From assembly GCA_937900465.1 (NCBI GenBank), contig CALCEJ010000145.1:1-40121 (forward strand): a DNA stretch of 40,121 nucleotides, given 5' to 3'. The translations under genes and the position numbers were made by a program. The stretch's first letter is position 1. Each line of letters begins with the position of its first letter. This stretch comes from an uncultured Bacteroidales bacterium. Lineage in GTDB: Bacteria; Bacteroidota; Bacteroidia; Bacteroidales; UBA932. Below, piece by piece: positions 7,075 to 17,600 of this stretch. The notes under the pieces are model-generated. The model did not search any database. It was not told the origin of the DNA and was given only the letters and a program-made list of their open reading frames with translations.

Positions 7075-8865
7075 ATGAAAAAGATTCTCGTTCTCGCAGC
7101 CGCGGCTGCCGCACTCCTTTCCTGCTCTACAGCCCCGCAGTGGAAACCCGTAGAAGGGAGGATTATGACTCGATGGGCCTCGGAGGTGGATCCGGAAGCG
7201 CCGCTGGGGGAATATCCCCGGCCTGCGATGGTCAGAGAAGGCGGATGGGCATCCCTGAATGGGCTTTGGAACTATGCCATAGTCCCTTCAGAAGCGGAAA
7301 AACCTGAGAAGTGGGACGGCAGGATACTGGTCCCGTTTGCGCCGGAATCAGCCCTCTCAGGAGTGGGCAGAAACGTACTGCCTGAAGAGGCGCTGTGGTA
7401 CGAGACAACGTTCAAATGGGCTCCCGGGGAAACGACGCTGCTACATTTCGGCGCAGTTGACTGGAAGGCGGAGGTTTGGGTAAACGGAAAATACGCCGGG
7501 GCCCATACCGGAGGCTATATGGGCTTTACCCTCGATGTGACGCCCTACCTGAAGCCTTCCCTCAAGCAGACGCTTCTCGTCCGCGTGGAAGACGGTACGG
7601 ACAACGACCGCCAGCCCCGGGGAAAACAGGTACTGCACCCCGAAGGAATATGGTACACCGCCGTCAGCGGCATATGGCAAAGTGTCTGGATTGAGAACGT
7701 ACCCAAGGCCCATATAGCCCGATACACCTACACCAGCGACATTTCCGACGGCTCCGTTTCAGTAACAGTCGAGACGGAAGGAGGAGACGAGGTCGAAGTT
7801 TCCGCTGGCGGTGTTACCGCGACAGCAAAGCCCGGAGAGAAAGCTGTCCTTACTTTCCCGGAGCCCTCGCTCTGGACCCCGGACCATCCGTGCCTTTACG
7901 ACCTTTCCATCTCCCTTAAACAGGACGGAAAAGCCGTGGATACAGTAACGGGATACGTTGCCCTCCGTGAAATCGGGACAATCCGCGACGCTTCCGGTAA
8001 CCTCCGTATGACACTGAACGGAGAACCGCTGTTCCACTTCGGCCCGCTTGATCAGGGATGGTGGCCCGACGGACTGTACACAGCCCCTACGGACGAAGCG
8101 CTCCGCTTTGACATCGAGAAGACTAAGGAGATGGGCTTCAACATGATCAGAAAGCACGTCAAGGTTGAACCCGAAAGGTGGTACTACTGGTGCGACAAGC
8201 TTGGAATACTCGTTTGGCAGGATATGCCCAGCATCACGGACAACCGCTTTGTCAAATGGGACTACATCCACTTCGGCGGAACCGAGTGGGATGCACCCGA
8301 GGAGGTCCGTGACACTTACTATCACGAGTGGGGCGAGATTGTCGACGGGCTTAAGAATCACCCTTCAATCGTAGTATGGGTCCCGTTTAACGAAGCCTGG
8401 GCCCAGTTCGAGACGGCAAAGGTTGTCGACTTCACACGCGGGCTGGATTCCACCAGGCTCGTCAACCAGGCATCCGGAGGCAACTACATCAAGGGCGTCG
8501 GCGACATCTACGACTATCACCACTACCCCAATCCCGAATTCGAATTCTTCGAGAAATCCCAGGTCTCCGTCCAGGGTGAGTACGGCGGAATCGGTTTCCC
8601 GGTCGCCGGCTACCTCTGGAAAGACGACGGGAACTGGGGATACATCCAGCACTCGAGTTCCGACGAAGTCCTCGCCCGGTACCGCGAATACGCTGAGATG
8701 CTCAAAGCCCTTATCCCCCAAGGCTGTTCCGCCGCCGTCTACACCCAGACTACAGACGTCGAAGGTGAAGTCAACGGCCTTATGACCTATGACAGGAAAG
8801 TGGTCAAGATGGATGCTGCGGACCTCTGCGAAATCAATCGCGGAGTGATTGAGGCGATGAGGTAG
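7075..8865 (+). CDS. Glycoside hydrolase family 2 (beta-galactosidase/glucuronidase-like) lipoprotein
   Basis: This 596-residue enzyme hydrolyses beta-linked terminal sugars with retention. The lipoprotein signal ends in LLSC. Residues of about 40-180 form the jelly-roll sugar-binding domain (for example DWKAEVWVNGKYAG), about 185-275 the Ig-like domain, and the rest the TIM barrel. The acid/base is E440 in PFNEAW and the nucleophile is E502 in VQGEYGG. The sequence is of the shorter GH2 type, without the long C-terminal domains of LacZ, so substrate specificity (galactose, glucuronic acid, mannose or other) cannot be fixed. Its 3' end overlaps the GH78 gene on the other strand by 32 bp. It is next to the PUL and may serve it although it has its own promoter. 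Confidence 0.9.
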   Translation: MKKILVLAAAAAALLSCSTAPQWKPVEGRIMTRWASEVDPEAPLGEYPRPAMVREGGWASLNGLWNYAIVPSEAEKPEKWDGRILVPFAPESALSGVGRNVLPEEALWYETTFKWAPGETTLLHFGAVDWKAEVWVNGKYAGAHTGGYMGFTLDVTPYLKPSLKQTLLVRVEDGTDNDRQPRGKQVLHPEGIWYTAVSGIWQSVWIENVPKAHIARYTYTSDISDGSVSVTVETEGGDEVEVSAGGVTATAKPGEKAVLTFPEPSLWTPDHPCLYDLSISLKQDGKAVDTVTGYVALREIGTIRDASGNLRMTLNGEPLFHFGPLDQGWWPDGLYTAPTDEALRFDIEKTKEMGFNMIRKHVKVEPERWYYWCDKLGILVWQDMPSITDNRFVKWDYIHFGGTEWDAPEEVRDTYYHEWGEIVDGLKNHPSIVVWVPFNEAWAQFETAKVVDFTRGLDSTRLVNQASGGNYIKGVGDIYDYHHYPNPEFEFFEKSQVSVQGEYGGIGFPVAGYLWKDDGNWGYIQHSSSDEVLARYREYAEMLKALIPQGCSAAVYTQTTDVEGEVNGLMTYDRKVVKMDAADLCEINRGVIEAMR

Positions 8866-10462
8866 CGGTCCGGAAAAAGAACAGAGGCGTCGTGCTCCAG
8901 AGGTGACAGTAGCTGTTGACCTGCCAAGACCCGTAAGGGGAGGTATAATCATTTGAAGGGTCATAGACCTCGAACAGCGTATCCGTCTGGTCTGTCACCA
9001 TTCCGCCCCAATATGATGTGAGCAGCTCGCCGGCCTTAGAGTTCAACCCGGACATAAGGTAAGCTTCGACAAGGAAATGATTCGCCGCGGGAGTTCCCGG
9101 GGTAAGAGCTTTCGGATCCCTGGCAACTGATTCCAGCGCTGCGACAGCCCTCTCTCCGGAAACCACGCCGGAAACGACCATCCAGATTTGGGAATTCCAG
9201 GAAACCTGTCTCTCAGGGCCGCTGACGAATAGCCTTGCACGCCGGTCATAACAGTGTTTCAGCACCGCTTTTGCCATCTTATTCGCAAAAGCGTCGAACT
9301 CCGCAGATCTCCGCCTTTCCCCTATCATCTCAGCAAGCTGCGAACATCCCCGGAGGGCCCATATCATAATCCCCTGAGTCTGTACGTCCCGGTCCAGTCC
9401 CTCGTTCCAGTCAAAGATCAGCCACGAGTACTTCCCTGTCACCGATGGGCAGAAAAGTCCTTCTGCCGTCAGATGCTCCTTTGCCGCCTCGACCTGCCTC
9501 ACTACAACCGGCCATAAATCGCGGACGGTCTCAACATCGCCGGTGGCCTTTGCATATTCCAGCAACATACGTGGATAGAACAGACTGCAGTCCAGAGAAA
9601 TGTTTCCGTCCTGCGGGTGAGGGGAAGGGGTTTCGAAGACGTCCGCAAACAGGAGCCCCTCCTCTGAAGAGAGTGACGCCAGAAGATACAGACAGCGCTT
9701 TGTAAGGTTGTGGTTTTTGAATGTACTGTTATTGGAAAGAGTGCCGAAGTATGCATCTATTCCCCAGAGTCTCCTGTCCCTCTTGGGACCGTCCTCGTAC
9801 ACTGTTTGCATGCACTCTCTAAGCGTATTCAAGGCACGGTCATAAAGCGCGCCCGCACTATTCCCGTCAGGGGCATACTCTGAAAAGGATGCGGAACTGA
9901 CCGCTTTGAAAGAGACTTCTGAAACCGTGAAGTCAAATCCGCGGGAGCCGGAAAGGAGTTCTATGGAAAGATAACGTCCGGAAAGCCTCCTGGGTATTTC
10001 TAAGGGCCTTGAAAGGTCTTCTACTGTGAGTATCTCCTCCTGCATCCATCCCCTGCCGAGGTCTGAAGCCCAAGGCTCCAGCGGCGCCGTCATTTCCGAA
10101 GGAAGCTCCCCGAAAAACAGACGCAGCCTCACCGGTGCATCCTGGCAGCGGCGGGTGATTTGAAAGTTTACCGTCAGATACCCGGTAACGTGCCGGCCCA
10201 GGTCATAGAAAACCGGGACGCCTTCTTCAAGGGGTTCTCCGTAAAGGGGCGTGCTTGCAGGGACTGCTTTGTATCCCTGGTATTCCGATGCATCCGGAAC
10301 GATTTCCACCCTGCAGGATGGAAGGACTGTCTCTACGGACAGTTCCGGCTTGCAGGCCTCCGCCGTCTTTGCCCACGACGCCCTCCAGGGAGCGAAAACA
10401 TCCTGGGCGCAAAGGGGAATGACTCCCCAAAAAAGGCATATTGTCAGGAGGAAACGTTTCAT
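8834..10462 (-). CDS. GH78-like alpha-L-rhamnosidase (six-hairpin glycosidase)
   Basis: This 542-residue protein resembles GH78 alpha-L-rhamnosidases, inverting enzymes that release terminal L-rhamnose. A cleavable signal peptide ends near AQ at residue 20, with no lipobox, so it is probably periplasmic. A beta-sandwich spans about 60-190 and the (alpha/alpha)6 barrel about 200-540. The signature EDGPKRDRRLWGIDA (223-237) corresponds to the GH78 acid-loop motif CPQRxERxGWxGD in a diverged form, and FEVYDP (near 498) plus CHLWSTTP match the C-terminal base region. Its start overlaps the stop of the upstream gene by ATGA, so it is the last gene of the PUL operon. No carbohydrate-binding extension is seen, so it is shorter than many GH78 enzymes. 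Confidence 0.8.
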   Translation of the reverse strand: MKRFLLTICLFWGVIPLCAQDVFAPWRASWAKTAEACKPELSVETVLPSCRVEIVPDASEYQGYKAVPASTPLYGEPLEEGVPVFYDLGRHVTGYLTVNFQITRRCQDAPVRLRLFFGELPSEMTAPLEPWASDLGRGWMQEEILTVEDLSRPLEIPRRLSGRYLSIELLSGSRGFDFTVSEVSFKAVSSASFSEYAPDGNSAGALYDRALNTLRECMQTVYEDGPKRDRRLWGIDAYFGTLSNNSTFKNHNLTKRCLYLLASLSSEEGLLFADVFETPSPHPQDGNISLDCSLFYPRMLLEYAKATGDVETVRDLWPVVVRQVEAAKEHLTAEGLFCPSVTGKYSWLIFDWNEGLDRDVQTQGIMIWALRGCSQLAEMIGERRRSAEFDAFANKMAKAVLKHCYDRRARLFVSGPERQVSWNSQIWMVVSGVVSGERAVAALESVARDPKALTPGTPAANHFLVEAYLMSGLNSKAGELLTSYWGGMVTDQTDTLFEVYDPSNDYTSPYGSWQVNSYCHLWSTTPLFFFRTATSSPQSLRD

Positions 10463-12330
10463 AAGTAAAAGTCAAGATATGCCACGAGAGCCCAGTCCTG
10501 GTCATTGGCATAAGCGTCGGAGTATTTTCCGGGAACGCCGTTAATCCGGCGGGGATACAGGTATGCGCAGGTAGCAGAGCCGTCGGGGAAGAATGATGCG
10601 AGGTTCGAACGGAGGATTGTATGCGCCTTGGCCATATATGATTCGTCACCGGAAGCGAGGGCGAACCAATGATAAGCCGCTGCGGAGATTACGCTCCAGT
10701 AGTGGGGAAATACGTCGCCATAGTTCTGGGTTTTGCCAAACCACCAGCCGTCCCAGTGGCGTATGGGGATATCGCGAAGGCGGAAACTGGGTTGACGGAA
10801 CGAAAAAGCTTCGAGGGCCGGCATCATCTCGCGTGCAGCCGAAAGGCAGCGTTCAGATTCCTTCCCCTCAAGCACGAGTGACATTTCGCACAGCAGCTGG
10901 ACTGCCGGAGCAACGATGCTCTGCTCGTAATTGACTTCGTGGGAAGGGAAGTTGCTGCCATTTCGGATAAATTCCAGGGCCGTTCTCCTGTAACAGTCCA
11001 GAAGGGAATCTCTCTCCTGCGAAAGCCCGGCATCTGACAATACACGAAGACTCTTTGTTACAGGATAGTCTATGCAATAAAACCCATAGCCGAACCGGCG
11101 GAAAAGCGTCATCATCGTACCGTATCCGTCTGCCGCATACTGCCTCTTCCCCGTCAATTCGTACATCCTGAAATAAAAATCCGCTATCCAGGGATAGTTA
11201 TATCCCCTTTCGGGAACGAAGTGGGATACGCTGGAGGTCGTCACATAGTCCTCCCCCTGAAGCTTCGTACGCACGAACTTCGCATATTGTTCCAGCGACT
11301 GAAGGAGCCTTGTAGAGGGATGGCGGCGGCAGTATTCCGCGAAGAATATGCCCATTCCCACACGCTCACGCCCTTCATCGAGGTCGCTTCTGCCCATATC
11401 ATCCGTCACAATAGCTCCCGTCTCATTGTCATAGACCATATATGCGCCGAAGCGTGGATCTCCCGGATCCATCATCTGCTGATTGTCAAGGATGAACTCC
11501 GCACGGGCACGTAAAAGGTCCTGCCCGGCGGGAACGGCGAGAACGTCAGCATAGGTTCCTCGGCGTGAAATCCTGTATTCTCCAGGCCGGCGAAGGCGTC
11601 TTGACCGCGTGTAACTGTATTTGGATGTCTTAAAGAGAACTTTACAGCGCTCCCCGGTCCGATATACATAACGGTCGCTTGATACAAGCGTCCCTCCGCG
11701 GGAAAGTATCGCATCCTCAAATCCGGAACCGGTGGTATCAAATTTGAAAATCCGCCACGAAAGCACGTACGAACGGCCGGGACGTAGCTTCACATCCGGG
11801 GGGCAAAGCGCGATAACGCCTCGATAATTGGACCATCCTTTGTCATTCCCGCGCTCCCATATGTCGTAATCCGTAACTTCACCCTTCACGACCATAAGTC
11901 CAAGTCCCGGGCCCTTCCCGTTCATCTTTACGGCAGCCACATAGGCTGCCTTTCCTCCGGCCCAGACGTGGGCATGACAACACTTCTCCATACAGGTTGC
12001 CGCGTCAGGATAGCTGTCATTGAAGGGAGTATAAATGCCTATATTCCCAAGGCGGACACTCCGTGAGGACGTATTCCTGAAGGTATAGGTCTCGACAATA
12101 TCCTCCCCCTCTTCCTTCCGCTGAACGGATATACGTACCGGCCCGTCAAGATCAGACGGGTTATCACCTGTCCACTCATACGTTTGTCCGGAAATATCCA
12201 TATATCCCCCGCCCCATCCGTACTTTTCCGTAACCCAGGGAAACTGCGTCCCGTCAGTTTTCAAAAGCCACTGGGTACTGTCTGACTGGAACAGCAACCC
12301 TGCAAGCAGTATGAGGGAGACCGGCATCAT
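10459..12330 (-). CDS. Secreted six-hairpin protein of unknown activity
   Basis: I do not recognise a defined family for this 623-residue protein. It starts with a hydrophobic signal (residues 1-15). Up to about residue 250 the sequence looks like beta-strands. From about 270 on it has alternating helices rich in W, Y and F, as in (alpha/alpha)6 six-hairpin glycosidases or lyases. Candidate active-site segments are DDMGRSDLDEGRER, RGYNYPWIADFYFRMY, HWDGWWFGKTQNYGDVFPHYWS and YANDQDWALVAY. The gene overlaps its neighbours on both sides by 4 nt (ATGA), so it is tightly coupled to the GH3 and GH78 enzymes and almost certainly acts on the same glycan. A GH154-like or uncharacterised glycosidase role is possible; this is inference. 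Confidence 0.65.
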   Translation of the reverse strand: MMPVSLILLAGLLFQSDSTQWLLKTDGTQFPWVTEKYGWGGGYMDISGQTYEWTGDNPSDLDGPVRISVQRKEEGEDIVETYTFRNTSSRSVRLGNIGIYTPFNDSYPDAATCMEKCCHAHVWAGGKAAYVAAVKMNGKGPGLGLMVVKGEVTDYDIWERGNDKGWSNYRGVIALCPPDVKLRPGRSYVLSWRIFKFDTTGSGFEDAILSRGGTLVSSDRYVYRTGERCKVLFKTSKYSYTRSRRLRRPGEYRISRRGTYADVLAVPAGQDLLRARAEFILDNQQMMDPGDPRFGAYMVYDNETGAIVTDDMGRSDLDEGRERVGMGIFFAEYCRRHPSTRLLQSLEQYAKFVRTKLQGEDYVTTSSVSHFVPERGYNYPWIADFYFRMYELTGKRQYAADGYGTMMTLFRRFGYGFYCIDYPVTKSLRVLSDAGLSQERDSLLDCYRRTALEFIRNGSNFPSHEVNYEQSIVAPAVQLLCEMSLVLEGKESERCLSAAREMMPALEAFSFRQPSFRLRDIPIRHWDGWWFGKTQNYGDVFPHYWSVISAAAYHWFALASGDESYMAKAHTILRSNLASFFPDGSATCAYLYPRRINGVPGKYSDAYANDQDWALVAYLDFYL

Positions 12331-14621
12331 CTTCCGTATCTGGCTGTCCTGCTGTCTTTAATTACGCCCTTCCAGTCGAGTCCATAGGCAAAGTCATACT
12401 TGTGGCCGTCCGCATCCACATAAGGCTCCATATCGAAGGGAAGATCCTCGCACTGGGTTTCCACTTCTTTCATCGACGAGGGCATCTGTACCGGCAGAAG
12501 GCCTGAAGGTTCGACTGTTCCCGCCACAATATCCAGATATGCCTGGTCCTGCACCCCGAAGCCGAGCAGAACGGCGTCCGAAAGGGGTTCAAGTTCTGAG
12601 AACACCATTGGCCGCATCGCCGTAACGGCAACAACGACAGGCTTGTCACCCATCAGTTCACGGGTGCTGCGAAGAGCCTCCAGGTCCCCTTTGTCATAAA
12701 CTCTGACACTCTTCCCCCGATAAGAGCGGTTAGTGAAAGATTCGAGCGGGTCTCCTCCGGCAATACTCGCTTTGCGGGCGTCGGTTGCAGTATAATCGTC
12801 ATACTGGAGGCTGATGGGGATATATCCGTTCCCCCCGGCCTCACGGTCTTCCGCATCATAGCCCTGGGGACCGAAAGGCTCATTCATATAGACAATCGCG
12901 AAATCCGCATCTGAAGGATTCTCCACAACATCAAAAAACCTCGCGACAAGAGCGGTATCCACCCGGTATTCCCACTTGTCATCATTCGACATTGGCCCGA
13001 AAAATCCGCGGGAAGGGGTGATGTGAGTCTTTGGGACATAGACCTTGGAACGGGCTGTGACGGGAAGGACGGAGCCGTGGTTTTTGAGCATCACGATGCT
13101 CCTAAGCTGGGCCTCATACCCTTTCCGCATAAACTCAGGGCATCCTACGGTGCGTTCCGTGAAGTCCGGGTCCACATAGGGGTTCTCGAACAGGCCGGTT
13201 CGGAACATATTCATAAGAAGGCGTACCGCAGAACGCTCGAAACGCTCGCGGGCCGATTTCTCCCCGAACTCATCCGCCCACATCCGATATGCCTCCAGTA
13301 CGGGGGCCTTTTCATTGTTGCCGCCGAACTGGTCCACTCCGGCCTTGAGGATGGCGAAGTGACGCTCCCCTTCCGTTGCAGTCTCGAATCCCCAGCACTT
13401 CCCGAGGGCCCATTCCACCTTTTCGTAATTGTGCGTGACAGCCCAGTCTGTGCATACAACGCCGTCATAGCCGTATCCGTGACGGAGGAGGGTGTCTACG
13501 ATATATGGACTGTAGCCGTTCCCAACATTGGCCCCTGAAGGATCCTGTCCATATGAAACCGTATAATAGGGCATTACGGCAGAGGCCTGTCCCGTTCCGC
13601 GGCGAAGTTTGAATGCTCCTTCCGTAAAGGGTTTCATAAGGGTTTCGAAGCCGCCGCCGGGATATACGGAGAACTTTCCGAAGGAGTAGTGGGCGTCACG
13701 GCCGCCTTCACCGCTGCCGCCGCCGGGCCAGTGCTTTACCATAGCATTGACACTCTCCTTCCCCCATCCCTTGCGGCCGGTCGTCTGGAATCCGTCCACA
13801 TATGCGCGGACCATCTCGGTCGCAAGTCCGGGACTCTCCCCGAAAGTGCCGTATGTACGGTACCAGCGGGGTTCAGTTCCAAGGTCAGCCTGGGGCGAAA
13901 GGGCCGTAGCGATACCAAGGGCACGATACTCCTTGGATGCAATCCGGCCGAACTCCTCAACGAGATCCGGGTCGAAAGTCGCCGCCAGGCCCAGCTGGAC
14001 CGGCCACAGGGAGATGGTCCCGCCCGAGCCCGCATTGAACTCAGCCTTCGCCTCCGCCTCGTTACGGGGATCGGAGCTTATGTTGACGGGAATGCCGAAA
14101 TCAAGTCCCTCGCAGAAAGCCTGGAGGTTGTTGTTCCACTCCGCCCCAATCCTCGGGCTCTCCACACGTACAACCAGGATGGCGCGGAGATTGTCATCCT
14201 TCAGGAACGCCTTCTGCTTGTCACTGACAGCAGAATGGGGAAGGCCGCTCTCCTTCAAGGTCTTTCCGTTATAAGGAGAAGACCAGTAACCCTCGGGGTC
14301 TGTAGGAACCGCCTGATGCTCGCTGTAAAGCATAAGTCCCGCGATCTGGTCGACGGTCAATCTGGATGCAAGGTCCTTCGCGCGCCCCAGATAATCCAGG
14401 CGCCAGTCTTCGTAGGGCTCAAGGACGCCGTTACGGTTGAGATCCTTGAAAAGGAACCTCCCCTCCTTAATCAGCGCCACACCGGAGGACGGGCTGTAGC
14501 CAAGGTCCGGACCGCCGCACTGGCGGACAAGGGTGAACTGGTCCATCGTTATCGTTTCCGTCTTATCGCAGGCCGCCAGGGCGAGGCAGGCCGCAGCCAA
14601 AGGGAGCATCAGTCTTTTCAT
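12327..14621 (-). CDS. Glycoside hydrolase family 3 (beta-glucosidase-like) lipoprotein
   Basis: This 764-residue enzyme belongs to GH3, retaining exo-glycosidases releasing beta-glucose, beta-xylose or related sugars. The lipoprotein signal ends in LAAC. The TIM-like domain includes VKHWPGGG and the nucleophile motif GVVCTDW, with D392 as the expected nucleophile. An (alpha/beta) sandwich follows with VMLKNHGSVLPV. The frame is open 45 codons further upstream, but that region is the end of the regulator gene; the start at 14621 gives a proper signal peptide and an ATGA overlap with the regulator stop. The downstream six-hairpin gene is also coupled by ATGA. The unusually early calcium-binding-like EF segment DLNRNGVLEPYEDWR (about residue 62-76) is seen in many Bacteroidetes GH3 proteins. 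Confidence 0.92.
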   Translation of the reverse strand: MKRLMLPLAAACLALAACDKTETITMDQFTLVRQCGGPDLGYSPSSGVALIKEGRFLFKDLNRNGVLEPYEDWRLDYLGRAKDLASRLTVDQIAGLMLYSEHQAVPTDPEGYWSSPYNGKTLKESGLPHSAVSDKQKAFLKDDNLRAILVVRVESPRIGAEWNNNLQAFCEGLDFGIPVNISSDPRNEAEAKAEFNAGSGGTISLWPVQLGLAATFDPDLVEEFGRIASKEYRALGIATALSPQADLGTEPRWYRTYGTFGESPGLATEMVRAYVDGFQTTGRKGWGKESVNAMVKHWPGGGSGEGGRDAHYSFGKFSVYPGGGFETLMKPFTEGAFKLRRGTGQASAVMPYYTVSYGQDPSGANVGNGYSPYIVDTLLRHGYGYDGVVCTDWAVTHNYEKVEWALGKCWGFETATEGERHFAILKAGVDQFGGNNEKAPVLEAYRMWADEFGEKSARERFERSAVRLLMNMFRTGLFENPYVDPDFTERTVGCPEFMRKGYEAQLRSIVMLKNHGSVLPVTARSKVYVPKTHITPSRGFFGPMSNDDKWEYRVDTALVARFFDVVENPSDADFAIVYMNEPFGPQGYDAEDREAGGNGYIPISLQYDDYTATDARKASIAGGDPLESFTNRSYRGKSVRVYDKGDLEALRSTRELMGDKPVVVAVTAMRPMVFSELEPLSDAVLLGFGVQDQAYLDIVAGTVEPSGLLPVQMPSSMKEVETQCEDLPFDMEPYVDADGHKYDFAYGLDWKGVIKDSRTARYGR

Positions 14622-17600
14622 ATCATATGTTCTTCCATCACAGACTTGGGGGTTTTCTTGTATTTTGCCTTGAAGCATTTGCTGAAGTACTTGGCGTCGC
14701 TGAATCCCACGGAATAAGCAAGGTCGGACACCCTGATATTGCCCTTTTCCTCGCACAGGAGCTTATAGGCAAGGGTCAGCCTCGCGTTCAGGATGAATGC
14801 GGAAGGAGTGAAGCCCGTCAGGTTCTTGAGCTTTTCAGTAAGGACGGTCCTGGAGACGGACATTTCCCGGACAAAGTCTGTCTGGGAGAAGTCGGAATCA
14901 GCAATATGGGCATTGACTACGTCTATCGCCTTCTGGAGAAAACGCTTGTCAACGGAAGTGTAGCCAATGTCCGGAACTTCGAATACAAGCTGCTTCCGGA
15001 ACGCTTCGCCGTTCTTTTCCTGTTTTGCCATCAGGTTCATAATCATAGCCGTAAGGACAGAGTAGTTGCACGGCTTTGTAAGATAGCCGTCCGCACCGCT
15101 CCGGAAGCCTTCGACGCTGTATGAGGGATCTATCTTTGCGGTAAGGAGAATCACCGGGATATGGCTGTACTCGACTTTTTCCTTAATCAGCGAACACAGC
15201 TGGAATCCGTCCATCCCGGGCATTGCCACATCACAGACAATTACGTCTACGCTACCTCCCTCGAGGATTTTCAAGGCATCTTCAGCGCTTGTTGACGTCA
15301 ATACGTTGAAACTCTTCGAGAGGATTACCTGGAAGAGTTCGCACAGCTCTTCGTTGTCGTCTATACAAAGGACCGTATAACCCGTCTTGGTGACATTCTC
15401 CCCCACCCTCAGGGTAAGAGGCATATTGTTGTCGCCGGAGATGGCATCGCCGATCTCCTCTTCCGAATAAGCATCACGGCCTATCGGGAAGCGCACAGTA
15501 AAGCAGTTTCCGACCTGCTGGTTGCTGACGACATCGATTGTCCCCTCATGCATCGTCACAAGGGATTTTACAAGGGAAAGCCCGATGCCGTTCCCAATTG
15601 TATTGAACCGCCTGTAATCGCCTTCGTAGAAACGGCGGAAAAGCTTGGAAATAGTCCGCGTGGACATAAGGTTACCGCTGTTCGCACAGGCGATTTCCAC
15701 CGTATTCTCCGGGCGGAGGTTGACGGAAAGCCTCACAGTACCTCCGGCCGGGGTATATTTGACGGCGTTGGAAAGGAGGTTGTAGATAATCTTGTCAACC
15801 TTGTCCGGGTCAAACCAGCCCCTGATTCTCTGAGGATCGCTGGAGTAGGATACCGTCAGCCCGTGTTTCCTTACCAGCGGAATAAACGCTTCCACCTCGT
15901 GGCCTATGAACTCCGCGATATCGTTTTCGCTGACCTTTATCTCCATATTGTCGGATTCGACCTTTCTGAAATCCAGCACCTGCTGGACCATACGGGTAAG
16001 CCTTACGGCGTTAGCCGTCATTATCCCAGTAATGTTCTTCTCGCGTTCCGTCCTGGGCTCGAGGCTCTCGATAGAGGCCAGGATGATACTCAGCGGAGTC
16101 AGGAACTCGTGGGATACATTCGTGAAGAACTGGAGACGGGCCTGGTTGATTTCATCCGCCTTCTGCTGGTTCAGAGTCTCTATCTCAAGGCGGCGGCGCA
16201 TCTTGATCCTGGAATATGCGGAAAGTGACAGCCAGAGTATCAGTCCAAGTCCGAAGAGCGCATAAAGGGAAATAGCCCACCAGGACAGCCACGGGTTGCC
16301 GGGAATCTTAAGGGCAAGGCTGCATACATCGCTTACGGAAGTCCTGCCGGAGCGGAATCCATAAACCTCGAAGACATAATTTCCGGGGCGCAGCGACGTG
16401 AATACCGCGCTGTTCTTTCCTCCGCCTACCATATTCCAGTTTCCGGGAGTCTTTCCCCGGCGGGTAAGACGATAGGAGTAGATATCGTCTTCCGGAGAGT
16501 CGAAATCGAAGATAGAGAAGGAAACTATGACGTCGCGATAGATATCCTCGCCGTGGGTGATTCCGGTAATCTGGATCCTATGGGCCTCATCCGGGTCCGG
16601 TTTGAGGGCGCAGGGATACAGTTGGACGCCCCTGGATGTTCCGAAGGCCATCTCATCCGTATCAGCCATATAGTAGGAGGTGTTCCGGTTGAAAAATACC
16701 GGCCCGTCTGTACCGGATGCGGATTCATAGCGAAGAATCTTCCTTTCGTGGTTTTCGCCGGGAGTGAACGACAGGACTGTGTTGTTTGTCGTGACCCAGA
16801 TATTCCCGTGAGGGTCCTCAGCGATATTGCCTATACCCGTTCCCCGGAGGAATGTCAGGCTCCTTTCTTCGACAAAAGCCTTCTTCCGCGGCTCAAAGCT
16901 GAAGAATCCGGAAAGCATCGATCCGGCCCATACATTACCGGATGAATCCGCAAGGACTGAGTTGAAACTCCGGATTTCGGGCATATCGTCGACCTGGAAT
17001 GATGTGATTTCGTGCCCGTACGGGTCTATGCAAAGGATTCCGTCATATCCCGTAGCAACCCATATCCGTCCGGACAAGTCAGCACTCATACTGAGTGCCT
17101 TGTATCCGTTTTCCGCCTCCGGCCTGGAAATGAACTCCGCCAGGGGGACAACCCTGTCCTCCGGTGTAAGCACAAATATACCGCGACGGGTTCCTATCCA
17201 AAGATTGCCCGTTCCGTCCTCTTCGAGGGAGAGGATGCAGTCTTCAGTAAGTTCAGATGTCGTGGCGGAATTGAAAACACGCATTGTCCGGCTTCCCCTG
17301 TCAAGTACCCACAGCCCGGAATTATACGTTCCAAAACATACTTCGCGACCGTCCCGCCTGCCGGTAACACAGTCAACCGTACTGGTATATGTCAGGCCTT
17401 CAAACTCCGGAAGCAGGGAGTAATGGACGAATTCTCCGGTTCCCGCGTCATAAAGTACAAGTCCGTGTCCGGCGATACCCATCCAGAACGAGTCTCCCTC
17501 CATAGGGATCAAGCTTTTGACAGAGGCCGTCTTGTATTCGGACTTGATTCTGGACATAGGGAAACGTTCCTCCCTGACAGTTTCCTGCTCTACTTTACAG

